DNA from: Flavobacterium erciyesense
GTDB taxonomy: Bacteria > Bacteroidota > Bacteroidia > Flavobacteriales > Flavobacteriaceae
Assembly: GCF_018069925.1 (NCBI RefSeq)
Contig: NZ_JAGPXB010000005.1
Span: forward strand, 62,001 to 126,000
Direction of reading: 5' to 3'
Length of the DNA: 64,000 nt
Part shown: piece by piece, positions 1 through 7,196 of the stretch
Layout of the letters: every line of letters starts with the position of its first letter
How positions within the stretch are numbered: position 1 is the first letter of the stretch
Position numbers and translations under genes: made by a program
Notes under the pieces: generated by a model
Told to the model about the DNA's origin: nothing
Databases searched by the model: none
Seen by the model: the letters and a program-made list of their open reading frames with translations, nothing else

Positions 1-359
1 CCAATACTCGCATCTCCGTGAGGGTGATACTGCATGGTGTGCCCTACTACATTGGCTACCTTATTATAACGACCGTCATCCAACTCTTTAAGTGAGTGCA
101 TGATTCTACGTTGTACAGGTTTAAATCCATCCTCAATAGCAGGTACGGCACGTTCCAAAATTACATACGAAGCATAATCCAGAAACCAATCTTTGTACAT
201 GCCCGTAACCTTGGTTATGGTATCGCCTTCTTCATTATTGTTTTCGTAAAAATGCTGCATGCCACTCGAGGTTTTTATGTCTTCGAAACCAGCGTCGTTA
301 CTTACATCTTCATTTTCTTCTCCCTCAGGAATTGTATTTTCTTCTTCTTCGTCTTTCAT
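1..359 (-). CDS. parC: DNA topoisomerase IV subunit A, N-terminal part (runs off the window)
   Basis: Only the first 119 or so codons lie in the window; the gene continues past base 1. The N-terminus begins with a strongly acidic low-complexity stretch of about 45 residues and then enters the type IIA topoisomerase breakage-reunion domain. That is recognised by the block around YASYVILERAVPAIEDG, by FKPVQRRIMH and by HTMQYHPHGDASI. The active-site tyrosine is outside the window. With ParE it forms the A2B2 enzyme that decatenates daughter chromosomes. The start ATG directly abuts the TAA of the upstream DUF1016 gene, so translation is probably coupled. Its first codons share a 17-bp exact repeat with the start of that upstream gene. 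Calling it ParC rather than GyrA rests on pairing with the nearby parE. Confidence 0.93.
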   Translation of the reverse strand, partial: MKDEEEENTIPEGEENEDVSNDAGFEDIKTSSGMQHFYENNNEEGDTITKVTGMYKDWFLDYASYVILERAVPAIEDGFKPVQRRIMHSLKELDDGRYNKVANVVGHTMQYHPHGDASI

Positions 360-360
360 T
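344..360 (-). repeat. 17-bp direct repeat, copy at the parC start codon
   Basis: On the minus strand the sequence AATGAAAGACGAAGAAG covers the base before the parC ATG and its first codons (MKDEE). The same 17 bases occur in the same orientation at 1472-1488, at the start of the DUF1016 gene. The identity stops on both sides of the 17 bases. Confidence 0.9.
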
Positions 361-1487
361 TATTTTGATTCCGAAATTAATTGTATTAAATCTTCTCTGC
401 TAGGCAGAATTGTTTTGTATTTACTGGCAAATATTTGCTCATTATTTTCAGGCAAAGTATACTCGACAACCAAATCGCTTTTGTTTTGGCAAAGCACAAT
501 TCCAATCGTTTTATTTTCATCCTCCAAACGCATTTCTCTGTCATAATAATTGACATACATTTGCATTTGTCCTAAGTCTTGATGCTTTAATTCCCCTATT
601 TTTAAATCAATTAGAACAAAACATTTTAATATTCGGTTATAAAAAACCAAATCGATTCGAAAATGTTTATCATCAAAAGTAATTCTATTTTGTCTCGCCA
701 CAAAAGTAAAACCGTGACCTAATTCTAATAAAAAATGCTCAAGTTTATCAATGATTTCCTCTTCTAGTTCCGATTCGGAATACTGATGCAATTCAGGTAA
801 GCCTAGAAATTCTAAAATATAAGGATCTTTAATAATATCTTTTGGTTTCTCAATAATTTGACCTTTTTCAGAAAGTTTCAAAATCCCTTCTTTATCCCTG
901 CTCAAAGCCAATCGTGTATAAAGTGCCGAATCATATTGTCTTTTTAACTCACGAACACTCCAATTGTATTTTTCTGATTCTATCTCGTAAAAACGCCTTT
1001 CCTTTTCATCATCAATTCGAATCAAAAAATTATAATGAGACCAAGTTAATTTGAAGATCAAAGTTAGTCTTGCTGATTTTAATCGGTCATTTTGTGATAA
1101 TCTAAATTCACTTTCTCTTATTTGTAATTCCGTAGACAGTGACTGTGATTTTACATTTTCAGAAATCGTAGACACTGTCAACGAATTTGCATAAATTGTA
1201 TAAAACTTTCTGATTCTCTCTAGATTTTCAACTGAAAACCCTTTCCCAAACTCAGTAGTTAACTCTTTAGAAAGTCCTTTCAATAATTGCTTCCCATATT
1301 CTGCTCGGTTGTTTCCATTTTGTTCTTCTTCAACAATCATTCTTCCAATTTCAAAATAGGTATAGACCATCGTTGAGTTTACAGTGCGTAAAACTTGCGT
1401 TCGAGCATTTTGTAGTAACTCAACAACTTGAGAAAACAAAACTTTATTTTTAAGCTTTTCCTCGAATATACCTTCTTCGTCTTTCAT
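360..1487 (-). CDS. DUF1016 / YhcG-type PD-(D/E)XK nuclease-like protein
   Basis: This 375-residue protein has the two-part architecture of the DUF1016 (YhcG) family. An alpha-helical N-terminal half (about residues 15-180, with YFEIGRMIVEEEQ and ENLERIRKFY) resembles the DUF1016 N-domain. The C-terminal half has a PD-(D/E)XK-like core around FRIDLVFYNR and CFVLIDLKIG, with the expected Asp followed by an (I)DLK motif. Family members are linked to restriction, defence or mobile loci, but no biochemical role is certain. The gene sits between parE and parC, ends immediately at the parC ATG, and begins with the same MKDEE codons as parC. This suggests it was inserted at the parC start. No restriction or methylation partner is present nearby. 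Confidence 0.85.
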   Translation of the reverse strand: MKDEEGIFEEKLKNKVLFSQVVELLQNARTQVLRTVNSTMVYTYFEIGRMIVEEEQNGNNRAEYGKQLLKGLSKELTTEFGKGFSVENLERIRKFYTIYANSLTVSTISENVKSQSLSTELQIRESEFRLSQNDRLKSARLTLIFKLTWSHYNFLIRIDDEKERRFYEIESEKYNWSVRELKRQYDSALYTRLALSRDKEGILKLSEKGQIIEKPKDIIKDPYILEFLGLPELHQYSESELEEEIIDKLEHFLLELGHGFTFVARQNRITFDDKHFRIDLVFYNRILKCFVLIDLKIGELKHQDLGQMQMYVNYYDREMRLEDENKTIGIVLCQNKSDLVVEYTLPENNEQIFASKYKTILPSREDLIQLISESK

Positions 1488-1488
1488 T
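1472..1488 (-). repeat. 17-bp direct repeat, copy at the DUF1016 start codon
   Basis: Second copy of the 17-bp sequence found at the parC start (344-360). It covers the DUF1016 start ATG and codons MKDEE plus one base. Bases before and after differ from the other copy. Confidence 0.9.
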
Positions 1489-1536
1489 AAAAATATGCTA
1501 TTGAATGGTAATTTTGTATATTTTTTTTCTGTTTTG

Positions 1537-1716
1537 CTAAAAAGAATAGTTCTCCTTACAGATATGTTCTACAACTTCAACTTTATTTCCGCTTGCATCA
1601 ACGTGATTTTTAACGATTTTACCGCACTCTTTATGATCATTTGATAAATTAATGAAAAATAATACTGAAACAGCTAGAGTAAAAATTGAGCCAAATATTA
1701 GAGTAATTTTGTTCAT
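1537..1716 (-). CDS. Small membrane-anchored or secreted peptide, 59 aa
   Basis: I translated this by hand: ATG at 1714-1716 and TAG at 1537-1539, giving 59 residues. Residues 4-25 form one hydrophobic helix (begins MNKITLIFGSIFTLAVSVLF), either a signal peptide or a membrane anchor. The short hydrophilic remainder contains KECGKIVKNH and VEVVEHICKENYSF. The two cysteines could pair outside the cytoplasm. It lies on the coding strand of its neighbours, 28 bp after the lipoprotein stop and 49 bp before the DUF1016 start, so it is probably in the same transcript. I recognise no family. Support is the good initiation context, the signal-like start and the lack of other use for the interval. Confidence 0.6.
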   Translation of the reverse strand: MNKITLIFGSIFTLAVSVLFFINLSNDHKECGKIVKNHVDASGNKVEVVEHICKENYSF

Positions 1717-1744
1717 ACTTCCTTTTTTAATTAATGTTTGTCAA

Positions 1745-2356
1745 TTAGTTAAAACCTTTACTTTTAAAAAAATTATATTCTTTTGCTCCATTTCCATCTC
1801 CATATTCTACAAAAAGTTTTATTCCAAATTTTCGAAAAAGCTCAGCCATATCAGCATAACAATATTTTTGGAATCCTTCTAAATTACTTGAATTTCTTGA
1901 ACCAATACAACTCGTACAAAACTCATTGTAACCAATGATTCTATTCTTTTCATCTCTAAACAAGATCATATGCCTTGGATTATAACACCCCGCTTCCATC
2001 TCTTGGGGAATACAAGTATCACTAATCAACAGATTAATAAGTTCTTTCTCTTGACTTTTATTTAAAATTACTCTCTCTTGAATCATTGTACTATCAAAAG
2101 TAAATTTATAATTATCAACTACTACTTTATATGAAGCAGACTCACCCTTGTATTTTATAGTATCCCATACTACCCTATTATAATACGAAACCAATTCAAT
2201 CTTAGAGAACTTCTTTATTGGAAAATCTCTTTTATTAATTATTTTACTAATTGATTTTTCGATAGGAATCCCTTCCGACTCTAGTGACTGCTGTACATTT
2301 TCATTTTTACAACAAACCAATAATAAAATAGCAACAAAAAATATTATTCTCCGCAT
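1745..2356 (-). CDS. Hypothetical lipoprotein, 203 aa
   Basis: The N-terminus MRRIIFFVAILLLVCCKNEN has a charged start, a hydrophobic core and a lipobox-like LLVCC. It is probably acylated at the cysteine and held in the envelope. The rest is hydrophilic with no domain I recognise. A cluster of cysteines (around CIPQEMEAGCYNP and EFCTSCIG) in the middle could form disulfides. It starts 22 bp after the parE stop and is on the same strand, so it is probably cotranscribed with parE. It does not look like a topoisomerase partner and is likely an accessory insertion in the parE-parC interval. Function unknown. Confidence 0.75.
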   Translation of the reverse strand: MRRIIFFVAILLLVCCKNENVQQSLESEGIPIEKSISKIINKRDFPIKKFSKIELVSYYNRVVWDTIKYKGESASYKVVVDNYKFTFDSTMIQERVILNKSQEKELINLLISDTCIPQEMEAGCYNPRHMILFRDEKNRIIGYNEFCTSCIGSRNSSNLEGFQKYCYADMAELFRKFGIKLFVEYGDGNGAKEYNFFKSKGFN

Positions 2357-2378
2357 AAACTAAATATCCTAATTAAAA

Positions 2379-4247
2379 TCATTCCTCTACCAAAGCATCC
2401 AACTCCACCTTCAAGTTCTTGATAATAAACTCTTGTCGGTCTGGCGTATTTTTGCCCATATAAAAGGAAAGTAACTGCTCAATCGACGTATTTTTATCCA
2501 TCATAATAGGATCTAAACGAATGGTTTCTCCAATAAAATTCTTGAACTCATCTGGTGAAATCTCTCCTAAACCTTTAAATCGGGTGATTTCTGGTTTTGG
2601 TTTTAATTTTTCAATAGCATCTTTACGCTCTTCTTCAGAGTAACAATAAATCGTTTCCTTCTTGTTTCGAACCCTAAAAAGTGGCGTTTGCAAAATATAC
2701 AAATGTCCTTCTTTGATTAGTTCAGGGAAAAATTGCAAAAAGAAAGTAATCAATAACAATCGAATGTGCATTCCATCGACATCGGCATCGGTAGCGATTA
2801 CAATGTTGTTGTAACGCAACTTTTCGAGACCATCCTCAATATCCAAAGCGGCTTGCAGCAAGTTGAATTCTTCGTTTTCGTACACAATTTTTTTACTCAT
2901 TCCGTATGAGTTCAGCGGCTTTCCACGCAAACTAAACACGGCTTGCGTATTCACATCACGAGACTTGGTAATGGATCCCGAAGCCGAATCTCCCTCGGTA
3001 ATAAAAAGTGTACTCTCTAAGTTTCTAGGATTTTTAGTATCGGGCAAATGCGCACGACAATCTCTTAATTTTTTATTGTGTAGGTTGGCTTTTTTAGCAC
3101 GATCTGTAGCTAGTTTACGTATTCCAGATAACTCTTTTCGCTCACGCTCCGCCTGCAAAATTTTGCGCAATAATGCCTCAGCAGTTGGTGGATTTTTATG
3201 TAAATAGTTATCTAATTTATTTTTGATAAAATCGTTTACAAACGTACGAACAGAAACTGGCGGCGTGCCATCATCTGATCCCATATCTGTGGAACCTAAT
3301 TTAGTTTTGGTCTGCGACTCAAATACCGGCTCCATTACCTTGATACTAATGGCACTCACAATCGATTTTCGCACATCCGATGCTTCGAAGTTTTTGTTAT
3401 AAAACTCTCTGATTGTTTTTACAATGGCTTCTCTGTAAGCTGCCAAGTGCGTTCCTCCTTGTGTTGTGTTTTGACCGTTTACAAACGAGTGGTATTCCTC
3501 ACTGTATTGCGTTTTACTGTGAGTAAGCGCAATTTCAATATCATGTTCCTTGAGGTGAATAATTGGGTATTCCTGGTCTTCGACATTGATTGTTTCTTCT
3601 AACAAATCACGAAGTCCGTTTTCCGAAATGTATTTTTCGCCATTAAAAATAATCGTCAAACCATTGTTCAAGTAACAATAGTTTTTGACCATTTTGATCA
3701 CATATTCCAAACGGAATTTGTAATTTTTAAAAATGGTTTCATCAGGCGTAAAAGTTACTTTAGTTCCTTTACGCTTTGTGGTATCAATTATATCTTCTTC
3801 AAGGACTAAATTTCCGGCCGAAAACTCAGCAGCTTTTTGCTTATCATCTCGAACCGATTCTACCCTAAAATAATTCGACAATGCATTGACAGCCTTGGTA
3901 CCCACACCGTTCAAACCAACCGATTTCTGGAATGCTTTAGAGTCGTATTTACCACCCGTGTTCATTTTCGAAACCACATCAACGACTTTCCCTAACGGAA
4001 TTCCACGGCCGTAATCACGCACCGAAACCGTTTTGTCGCGAATAGTCACCTCAATCGTTTTGCCCGAACCCATGACAAACTCATCGATACAGTTGTCAAG
4101 AACTTCTTTTAATAAAATATAAATACCGTCATCTGGCGAGGAGCCATCACCTAATTTCCCGATATACATCCCGGGACGCATACGAATGTGCTCTTTCCAG
4201 TCGAGTGACCGAATATTATCTTCGGTATATTGATTTTGATTGGACAT
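2379..4247 (-). CDS. parE: DNA topoisomerase IV subunit B
   Basis: This 622-residue protein is the ATPase subunit of topoisomerase IV. The GHKL ATPase domain occupies about residues 15-220: [21 protein letters not shown] with the catalytic Glu and Mg-binding Asn, DYGRGIP, and [14 protein letters not shown]. The transducer follows. The TOPRIM domain carries [11 protein letters not shown] and the acidic [10 protein letters not shown] motif. The C-terminus has the conserved [10 protein letters not shown] segment. Length fits ParE-type GyrB homologues without a DNA-gyrase insert. It heads a minus-strand run ending in parC, although three accessory genes lie between them. A gyrB identity is possible by sequence alone, but the parC pairing argues for parE. 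Confidence 0.95.
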   Translation of the reverse strand: MSNQNQYTEDNIRSLDWKEHIRMRPGMYIGKLGDGSSPDDGIYILLKEVLDNCIDEFVMGSGKTIEVTIRDKTVSVRDYGRGIPLGKVVDVVSKMNTGGKYDSKAFQKSVGLNGVGTKAVNALSNYFRVESVRDDKQKAAEFSAGNLVLEEDIIDTTKRKGTKVTFTPDETIFKNYKFRLEYVIKMVKNYCYLNNGLTIIFNGEKYISENGLRDLLEETINVEDQEYPIIHLKEHDIEIALTHSKTQYSEEYHSFVNGQNTTQGGTHLAAYREAIVKTIREFYNKNFEASDVRKSIVSAISIKVMEPVFESQTKTKLGSTDMGSDDGTPPVSVRTFVNDFIKNKLDNYLHKNPPTAEALLRKILQAERERKELSGIRKLATDRAKKANLHNKKLRDCRAHLPDTKNPRNLESTLFITEGDSASGSITKSRDVNTQAVFSLRGKPLNSYGMSKKIVYENEEFNLLQAALDIEDGLEKLRYNNIVIATDADVDGMHIRLLLITFFLQFFPELIKEGHLYILQTPLFRVRNKKETIYCYSEEERKDAIEKLKPKPEITRFKGLGEISPDEFKNFIGETIRLDPIMMDKNTSIEQLLSFYMGKNTPDRQEFIIKNLKVELDALVEE

Positions 4248-4484
4248 GGTAAAAATTGTGGATTTTAACTTCGTTCAGTTAGGCCTTCGCTATTCGCCTA
4301 GCCCTCGAAAGCGCTAATATAGCGCATCTCAAACTATATAAAAAGCAGATGCAGGCAAAGTTATTAAAAATGATATTGACAACGAAACCCCACCAACAAT
4401 TTTGAAATCAGAGTCCGAATTTACTGCACCCTAAAGACCTGCGTTTTTTTATTTAGGACCACAGCAATCCTCTTTTAAAGACAC
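4248..4484. other. Intergenic stretch upstream of parE
   Basis: No convincing ORF is seen. It contains a perfect short palindrome, GCGCTAATATAGCGC, at 4311-4325, about 65-80 bp upstream of the parE start. A second imperfect dyad with TAGG/CCTA arms lies around 4280-4300. Either could be a regulatory site or part of a decayed repeat. The rest is featureless AT-rich sequence. Confidence 0.4.
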
Positions 4485-4570
4485 TCACTCCCGCCATTCG
4501 CTATATCTTGTGCCGGCATAAATGCCACCGTCACAAGGATGCCGCTGCTGTCGGGGGTAATGAGACGAGT
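4485..4570 (-). repeat. Dispersed palindromic element, copy E
   Basis: Read on the minus strand it begins CCCCGACAGCAGCGGCATCC and ends with AAGATATAGCGAATGGCGGG. These match the end boxes of the copies at 5606-5748 and 12725-12807. The centre has an inverted repeat with CTTGTG and CACAAG arms enclosing GGCAT/ATGCC. It lies downstream of the FMN reductase gene in that gene's orientation. I see no coding capacity. Confidence 0.6.
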
Positions 4571-4604
4571 TTATTTAATTTGCTATTTAGCCAATATTTG
4601 GCAA

Positions 4605-5126
4605 TTAAAAAAGTGAGATCATTTTTCTCAAGTTCAAATCCAATTCTTCATTTTTAATCACGCCTTTTGCAAGATCGAAATTATCATTAAAACTAGGTAA
4701 CGAAAAAGTTGCTTTCACATCGGCTCCGTAGCGCGGAAAAGCATTTTTAGCAATTTCTAAAACCGAAGCGCCACCACGTGCTCCCGGCGAAGTAGCTAGC
4801 AATAGCATTGGTTTGTCTTGAAAAACTTTGGGAGTAATTCGAGAACACCAATCGTAAATATTTTTAAAGACCACCGAATAATTGCCATTATGCTCCGCCA
4901 TTGACACCACCAACAAATCAGCTGTAGAAAGCGTATGTAAAAAGGCTTTAGCTAGTTCATGCTGCCCAATTTCGGCTTCTAAATCAACGCTAAAAAGCGG
5001 CATTTGATAATCGTTTAAATCTACAACTTGTACTTCAGTTGCACTAAACAAACTTGCCGCGTAAGTTGCCAAGTGTTTATTAATTGAGTTTTTACTGCTG
5101 CTAGCGCCAAAAGCGATTATCTTCAT
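4605..5126 (-). CDS. NAD(P)H-dependent FMN reductase family oxidoreductase
   Basis: This 173-residue flavodoxin-fold protein belongs to the NADPH-dependent FMN reductase family. The N-terminal MKIIAFGASSSKNSINKHLA is the phosphate-binding loop for FMN. The middle has the typical ADLLVVSMAEHNGNYS block, which contacts the isoalloxazine, followed by KNIYDWCSR. TSPGARGG is near residues 110-120. Such cytosolic enzymes reduce FMN, quinones, azo compounds or metal ions with NAD(P)H; the substrate cannot be fixed. It is monocistronic as far as can be seen, flanked by repeats on both sides. Confidence 0.85.
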   Translation of the reverse strand: MKIIAFGASSSKNSINKHLATYAASLFSATEVQVVDLNDYQMPLFSVDLEAEIGQHELAKAFLHTLSTADLLVVSMAEHNGNYSVVFKNIYDWCSRITPKVFQDKPMLLLATSPGARGGASVLEIAKNAFPRYGADVKATFSLPSFNDNFDLAKGVIKNEELDLNLRKMISLF

Positions 5127-5325
5127 AGGATTGGTTTTAGAATCATAATTTAGAGTCTTGAATTTATCAGACTTTTGTAAAAAAGTAAACTTACAATTTT
5201 TTCAAACGCAACAGAAACGGATTAATAGAGAACTTTTAGTAAAACTGTTTTTTTTTTATATCTACGCTTCTTAAAAATACGAATTAAAAAACTTAAGTTC
5301 GATTTCTACTGATCTGGTTATTTTG
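5127..5325. other. Intergenic DNA upstream of the FMN reductase
   Basis: AT-rich sequence with no ORF I can support. It probably holds the promoter of the reductase gene on the minus strand, but I could not pick a convincing -33/-7 pair. The remainder of the 5127-5814 interval is occupied by repeats listed separately. Confidence 0.35.
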
Positions 5326-5560
5326 ACTTACTGAGGAAAGAAGTATCTCCGTGCGTTGAGCAACTTGTTTAGATTCCTCCTTCGTCGGAATGACAAATTT
5401 GGGCTTGTTTTGTTCTTATTCTTTGTCATGCTGAGGAACGGAAGCATATCCGTGTTGTGTGCAACTGATTGGGCTTCCTCCTCCGTAAGAATGACAAATT
5501 TGGGCTTGTTTTGTGCTGTTACTTTGTCTTCCTGAGGAACGAAGCATCTCCGTGAGGCGA
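5326..5560. repeat. Tandem repeat, period about 100 bp, 2.3 copies
   Basis: The motif CTGAGGAA(C)GAAGCATCTCCGTG recurs at 5331, 5431 and 5532, a spacing of 100 and 101 bp. The first two units also share a second half, with CCTCCTTCGTCGGAATGACA and CCTCCTCCGTAAGAATGACA followed by AATTTGGGCTTGTTTTG. Within each unit the two halves are roughly inverted (TGAGGAAcGAAG against CTTCGTcGGAAT), so each can fold into a hairpin. A similar 'CTGAGGAACGAAGCATCTCCGTG / CCTCCTTCGTCGGAATGACA' intergenic repeat is common in Bacteroidota from my recollection. An 83-codon reading frame across it is a by-product. Confidence 0.8.
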
Positions 5561-5605
5561 CATCAAAAACTAATTGCAACCAACGAATTTATAAGAAACG
5601 CACCT

Positions 5606-5748
5606 ACCCCCGATTGCAGCGGAAAGCATTTTTAGCTAAAGTCACTATTTTTTCTTGCACTAAAAGAGCGACCAACGGAAGCTCCTTTTGGGGCTTAGAA
5701 AAAGTGACTTTAGCTAAAAATCTTGAAGCGGAAAGCGGGATTGGGTTC
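5606..5748 (+). repeat. Dispersed palindromic element, copy A
   Basis: It begins ACCCCCGATTGCAGCGGAAAGC and ends GAAGCGGAAAGCGGGATTGGG, the same end boxes as the copy at 12725-12807. Inside is a perfect 18-bp inverted repeat, TTTTTAGCTAAAGTCACT at 5629-5646 with its complement at 5703-5720. The loop carries GAGCGACCAACGGAAGCTCC, shared in altered form with the copy at 28664-28808. Confidence 0.75.
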
Positions 5749-5749
5749 A

Positions 5750-5788
5750 AAAAAAAAGTCGAAAGCTATTACTAACTTTCGACTTTTC
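5750..5788 (-). terminator. Rho-independent terminator of ychF
   Basis: Perfect 12-bp stem AAAAGTCGAAAG (5754-5765) with CTTTCGACTTTT (5776-5787) and a 10-nt loop. On the minus strand the stem runs into a T-run, and it lies 27 bp past the ychF stop codon. Confidence 0.85.
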
Positions 5789-5814
5789 TATTTTGACTTG
5801 TGACCAATTAAAAA

Positions 5815-6909
5815 CTAGACGTTAAATCTAAAGTGCATTACATCACCATCTTTTACAACGTATTCTTTGCCTTCAACTTTAAATTTGCCAGCTTCTTTGC
5901 ATTTAGCTTCTGAACCATAAGTAACATAATCCTCATAAGAAATCACCTCGGCACGAATGAATCCTTTTTCGAAATCAGTATGGATTACTCCTGCTGCTTG
6001 CGGTGCAGTTGCACCAATATTAATGGTCCAAGCGCGAACCTCTTTTACACCTGCAGTAAAATAAGTTTGCTGTTTTAGCAATTTGTATGCAGCACGAATT
6101 AAAACAGATGCACCTGGCTCTTCAAGTCCCATATCTTCAAGAAAAACTTGACGCTCTTCGTAGCTTTCTAATTCGGTAATATCAGCCTCGGCTCCTACTG
6201 AAAGGATAATTACCTCAGCATCTTCATCCTTTACCAATTCTTTTACTTGGTCTACGTATTTGTTTCCGTTTACAGCTGAATTCTCGTCAACATTACAAAC
6301 GTACAATACTGGTTTTGCAGTGATTAATTGAAAAGCCTCCATTAAAACCTCTTCGTCATTGCTTTGAGGAACGATGGTACGGGCTGATTTTGCTTGAAGC
6401 AAAGCATCTTTAATACGGTCTAAAAGTGCTTTTTCAGTTTGCGCTTCTTTGTTACCTGTTTTTGCAGCACGATTTACTTTTTCTAAACGCTTTTCAACTG
6501 TTTCTAAATCTTTTAACTGCAACTCGATATCAATAGTTTCTTTGTCGCGAATTGGGTTTACATTACCATCTACGTGTACAATATTATCGTTATCAAAACA
6601 ACGTAAAACGTGAATAATAGCATTACACTCTCTAATGTTTCCAAGAAATTGATTTCCTAAACCTTCGCCTTTACTTGCTCCTTTTACCAAACCTGCAATA
6701 TCAACGATATCTACAGTCGCCATTATTACGCGTTCTGGTTTTACCAATTCTTCTAGTTTGTTAATTCTTGGATCGGGAACATTTACCACACCAATATTTG
6801 GTTCAATGGTACAAAAAGGAAAGTTAGCACTTTGCGCTTTTGCGTTTGACAAACAATTGAACAAAGTTGATTTTCCAACATTAGGTAACCCTACAATTCC
6901 TGCTTTCAT
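5815..6909 (-). CDS. ychF: Redox-regulated ATPase YchF (Obg-family NTPase)
   Basis: This 364-residue protein is full length for YchF/OLA1. The Obg-type G-domain shows G1 GLPNVGKST at the N-terminus, the DIVDIAGLVKGASKGEG G3/switch region, and NVDE in place of the GTP-specific NKxD. The last is the hallmark of ATP preference in this family. A helical insertion (about residues 125-170) and the C-terminal TGS domain with KEVRAWTI, AAGVIHTDFEKGFIRAEV and GKEYVVKDGDVMHFRFNV complete the protein. It binds ribosomes and is linked to stress and translation control. It is a single gene between its own terminator and a clear upstream promoter. Confidence 0.97.
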   Translation of the reverse strand: MKAGIVGLPNVGKSTLFNCLSNAKAQSANFPFCTIEPNIGVVNVPDPRINKLEELVKPERVIMATVDIVDIAGLVKGASKGEGLGNQFLGNIRECNAIIHVLRCFDNDNIVHVDGNVNPIRDKETIDIELQLKDLETVEKRLEKVNRAAKTGNKEAQTEKALLDRIKDALLQAKSARTIVPQSNDEEVLMEAFQLITAKPVLYVCNVDENSAVNGNKYVDQVKELVKDEDAEVIILSVGAEADITELESYEERQVFLEDMGLEEPGASVLIRAAYKLLKQQTYFTAGVKEVRAWTINIGATAPQAAGVIHTDFEKGFIRAEVISYEDYVTYGSEAKCKEAGKFKVEGKEYVVKDGDVMHFRFNV

Positions 6910-7033
6910 GTGTAAATACTTTTTCTATAATAAAGAGACTTGCCACTTGTTTCGGGCAATGCCATTAATTGATTTTTACTGTTTTAGACCACCTTACAAA
7001 AAATAAAGAAGGTAGCTTATTGCTAAAAGTTGG

Positions 7034-7063
7034 CAAATATACCATTTTAAAATAGGTTTTCAA
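7034..7063 (-). promoter_or_regulatory. Promoter of ychF, Bacteroidota type
   Basis: On the minus strand TTG (7061-7063), a 19-base spacer and TATATTTG (7034-7041) match the flavobacterial -33/-7 pattern TTG-N19-TAnnTTTG. The expected start site leaves an untranslated leader of about 115 nt before ychF. Confidence 0.6.
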
Positions 7064-7196
7064 TACGCAATAGAAGGCTTAAAACAGTAAGAACTGTTAA
7101 AATCGAAAAAAAATCAAAATTTGATACTAATGTTTTGTTAAAAGATATATATCTTGCAACCAAATTCTAATCAAACCAAAAAAATCACAACGTATT

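Noticed and set aside
5328..5579. 83-codon minus-strand reading frame
   Set aside because: It lies wholly in the tandem repeat; its codons follow the repeat units and it shows no family resemblance.
7118..7177. Possible promoter TTTG...TATATCTTG for the TonB receptor gene
   Set aside because: The -7 box has a mismatch to TAnnTTTG and the register is ambiguous, so it is not listed as a feature.
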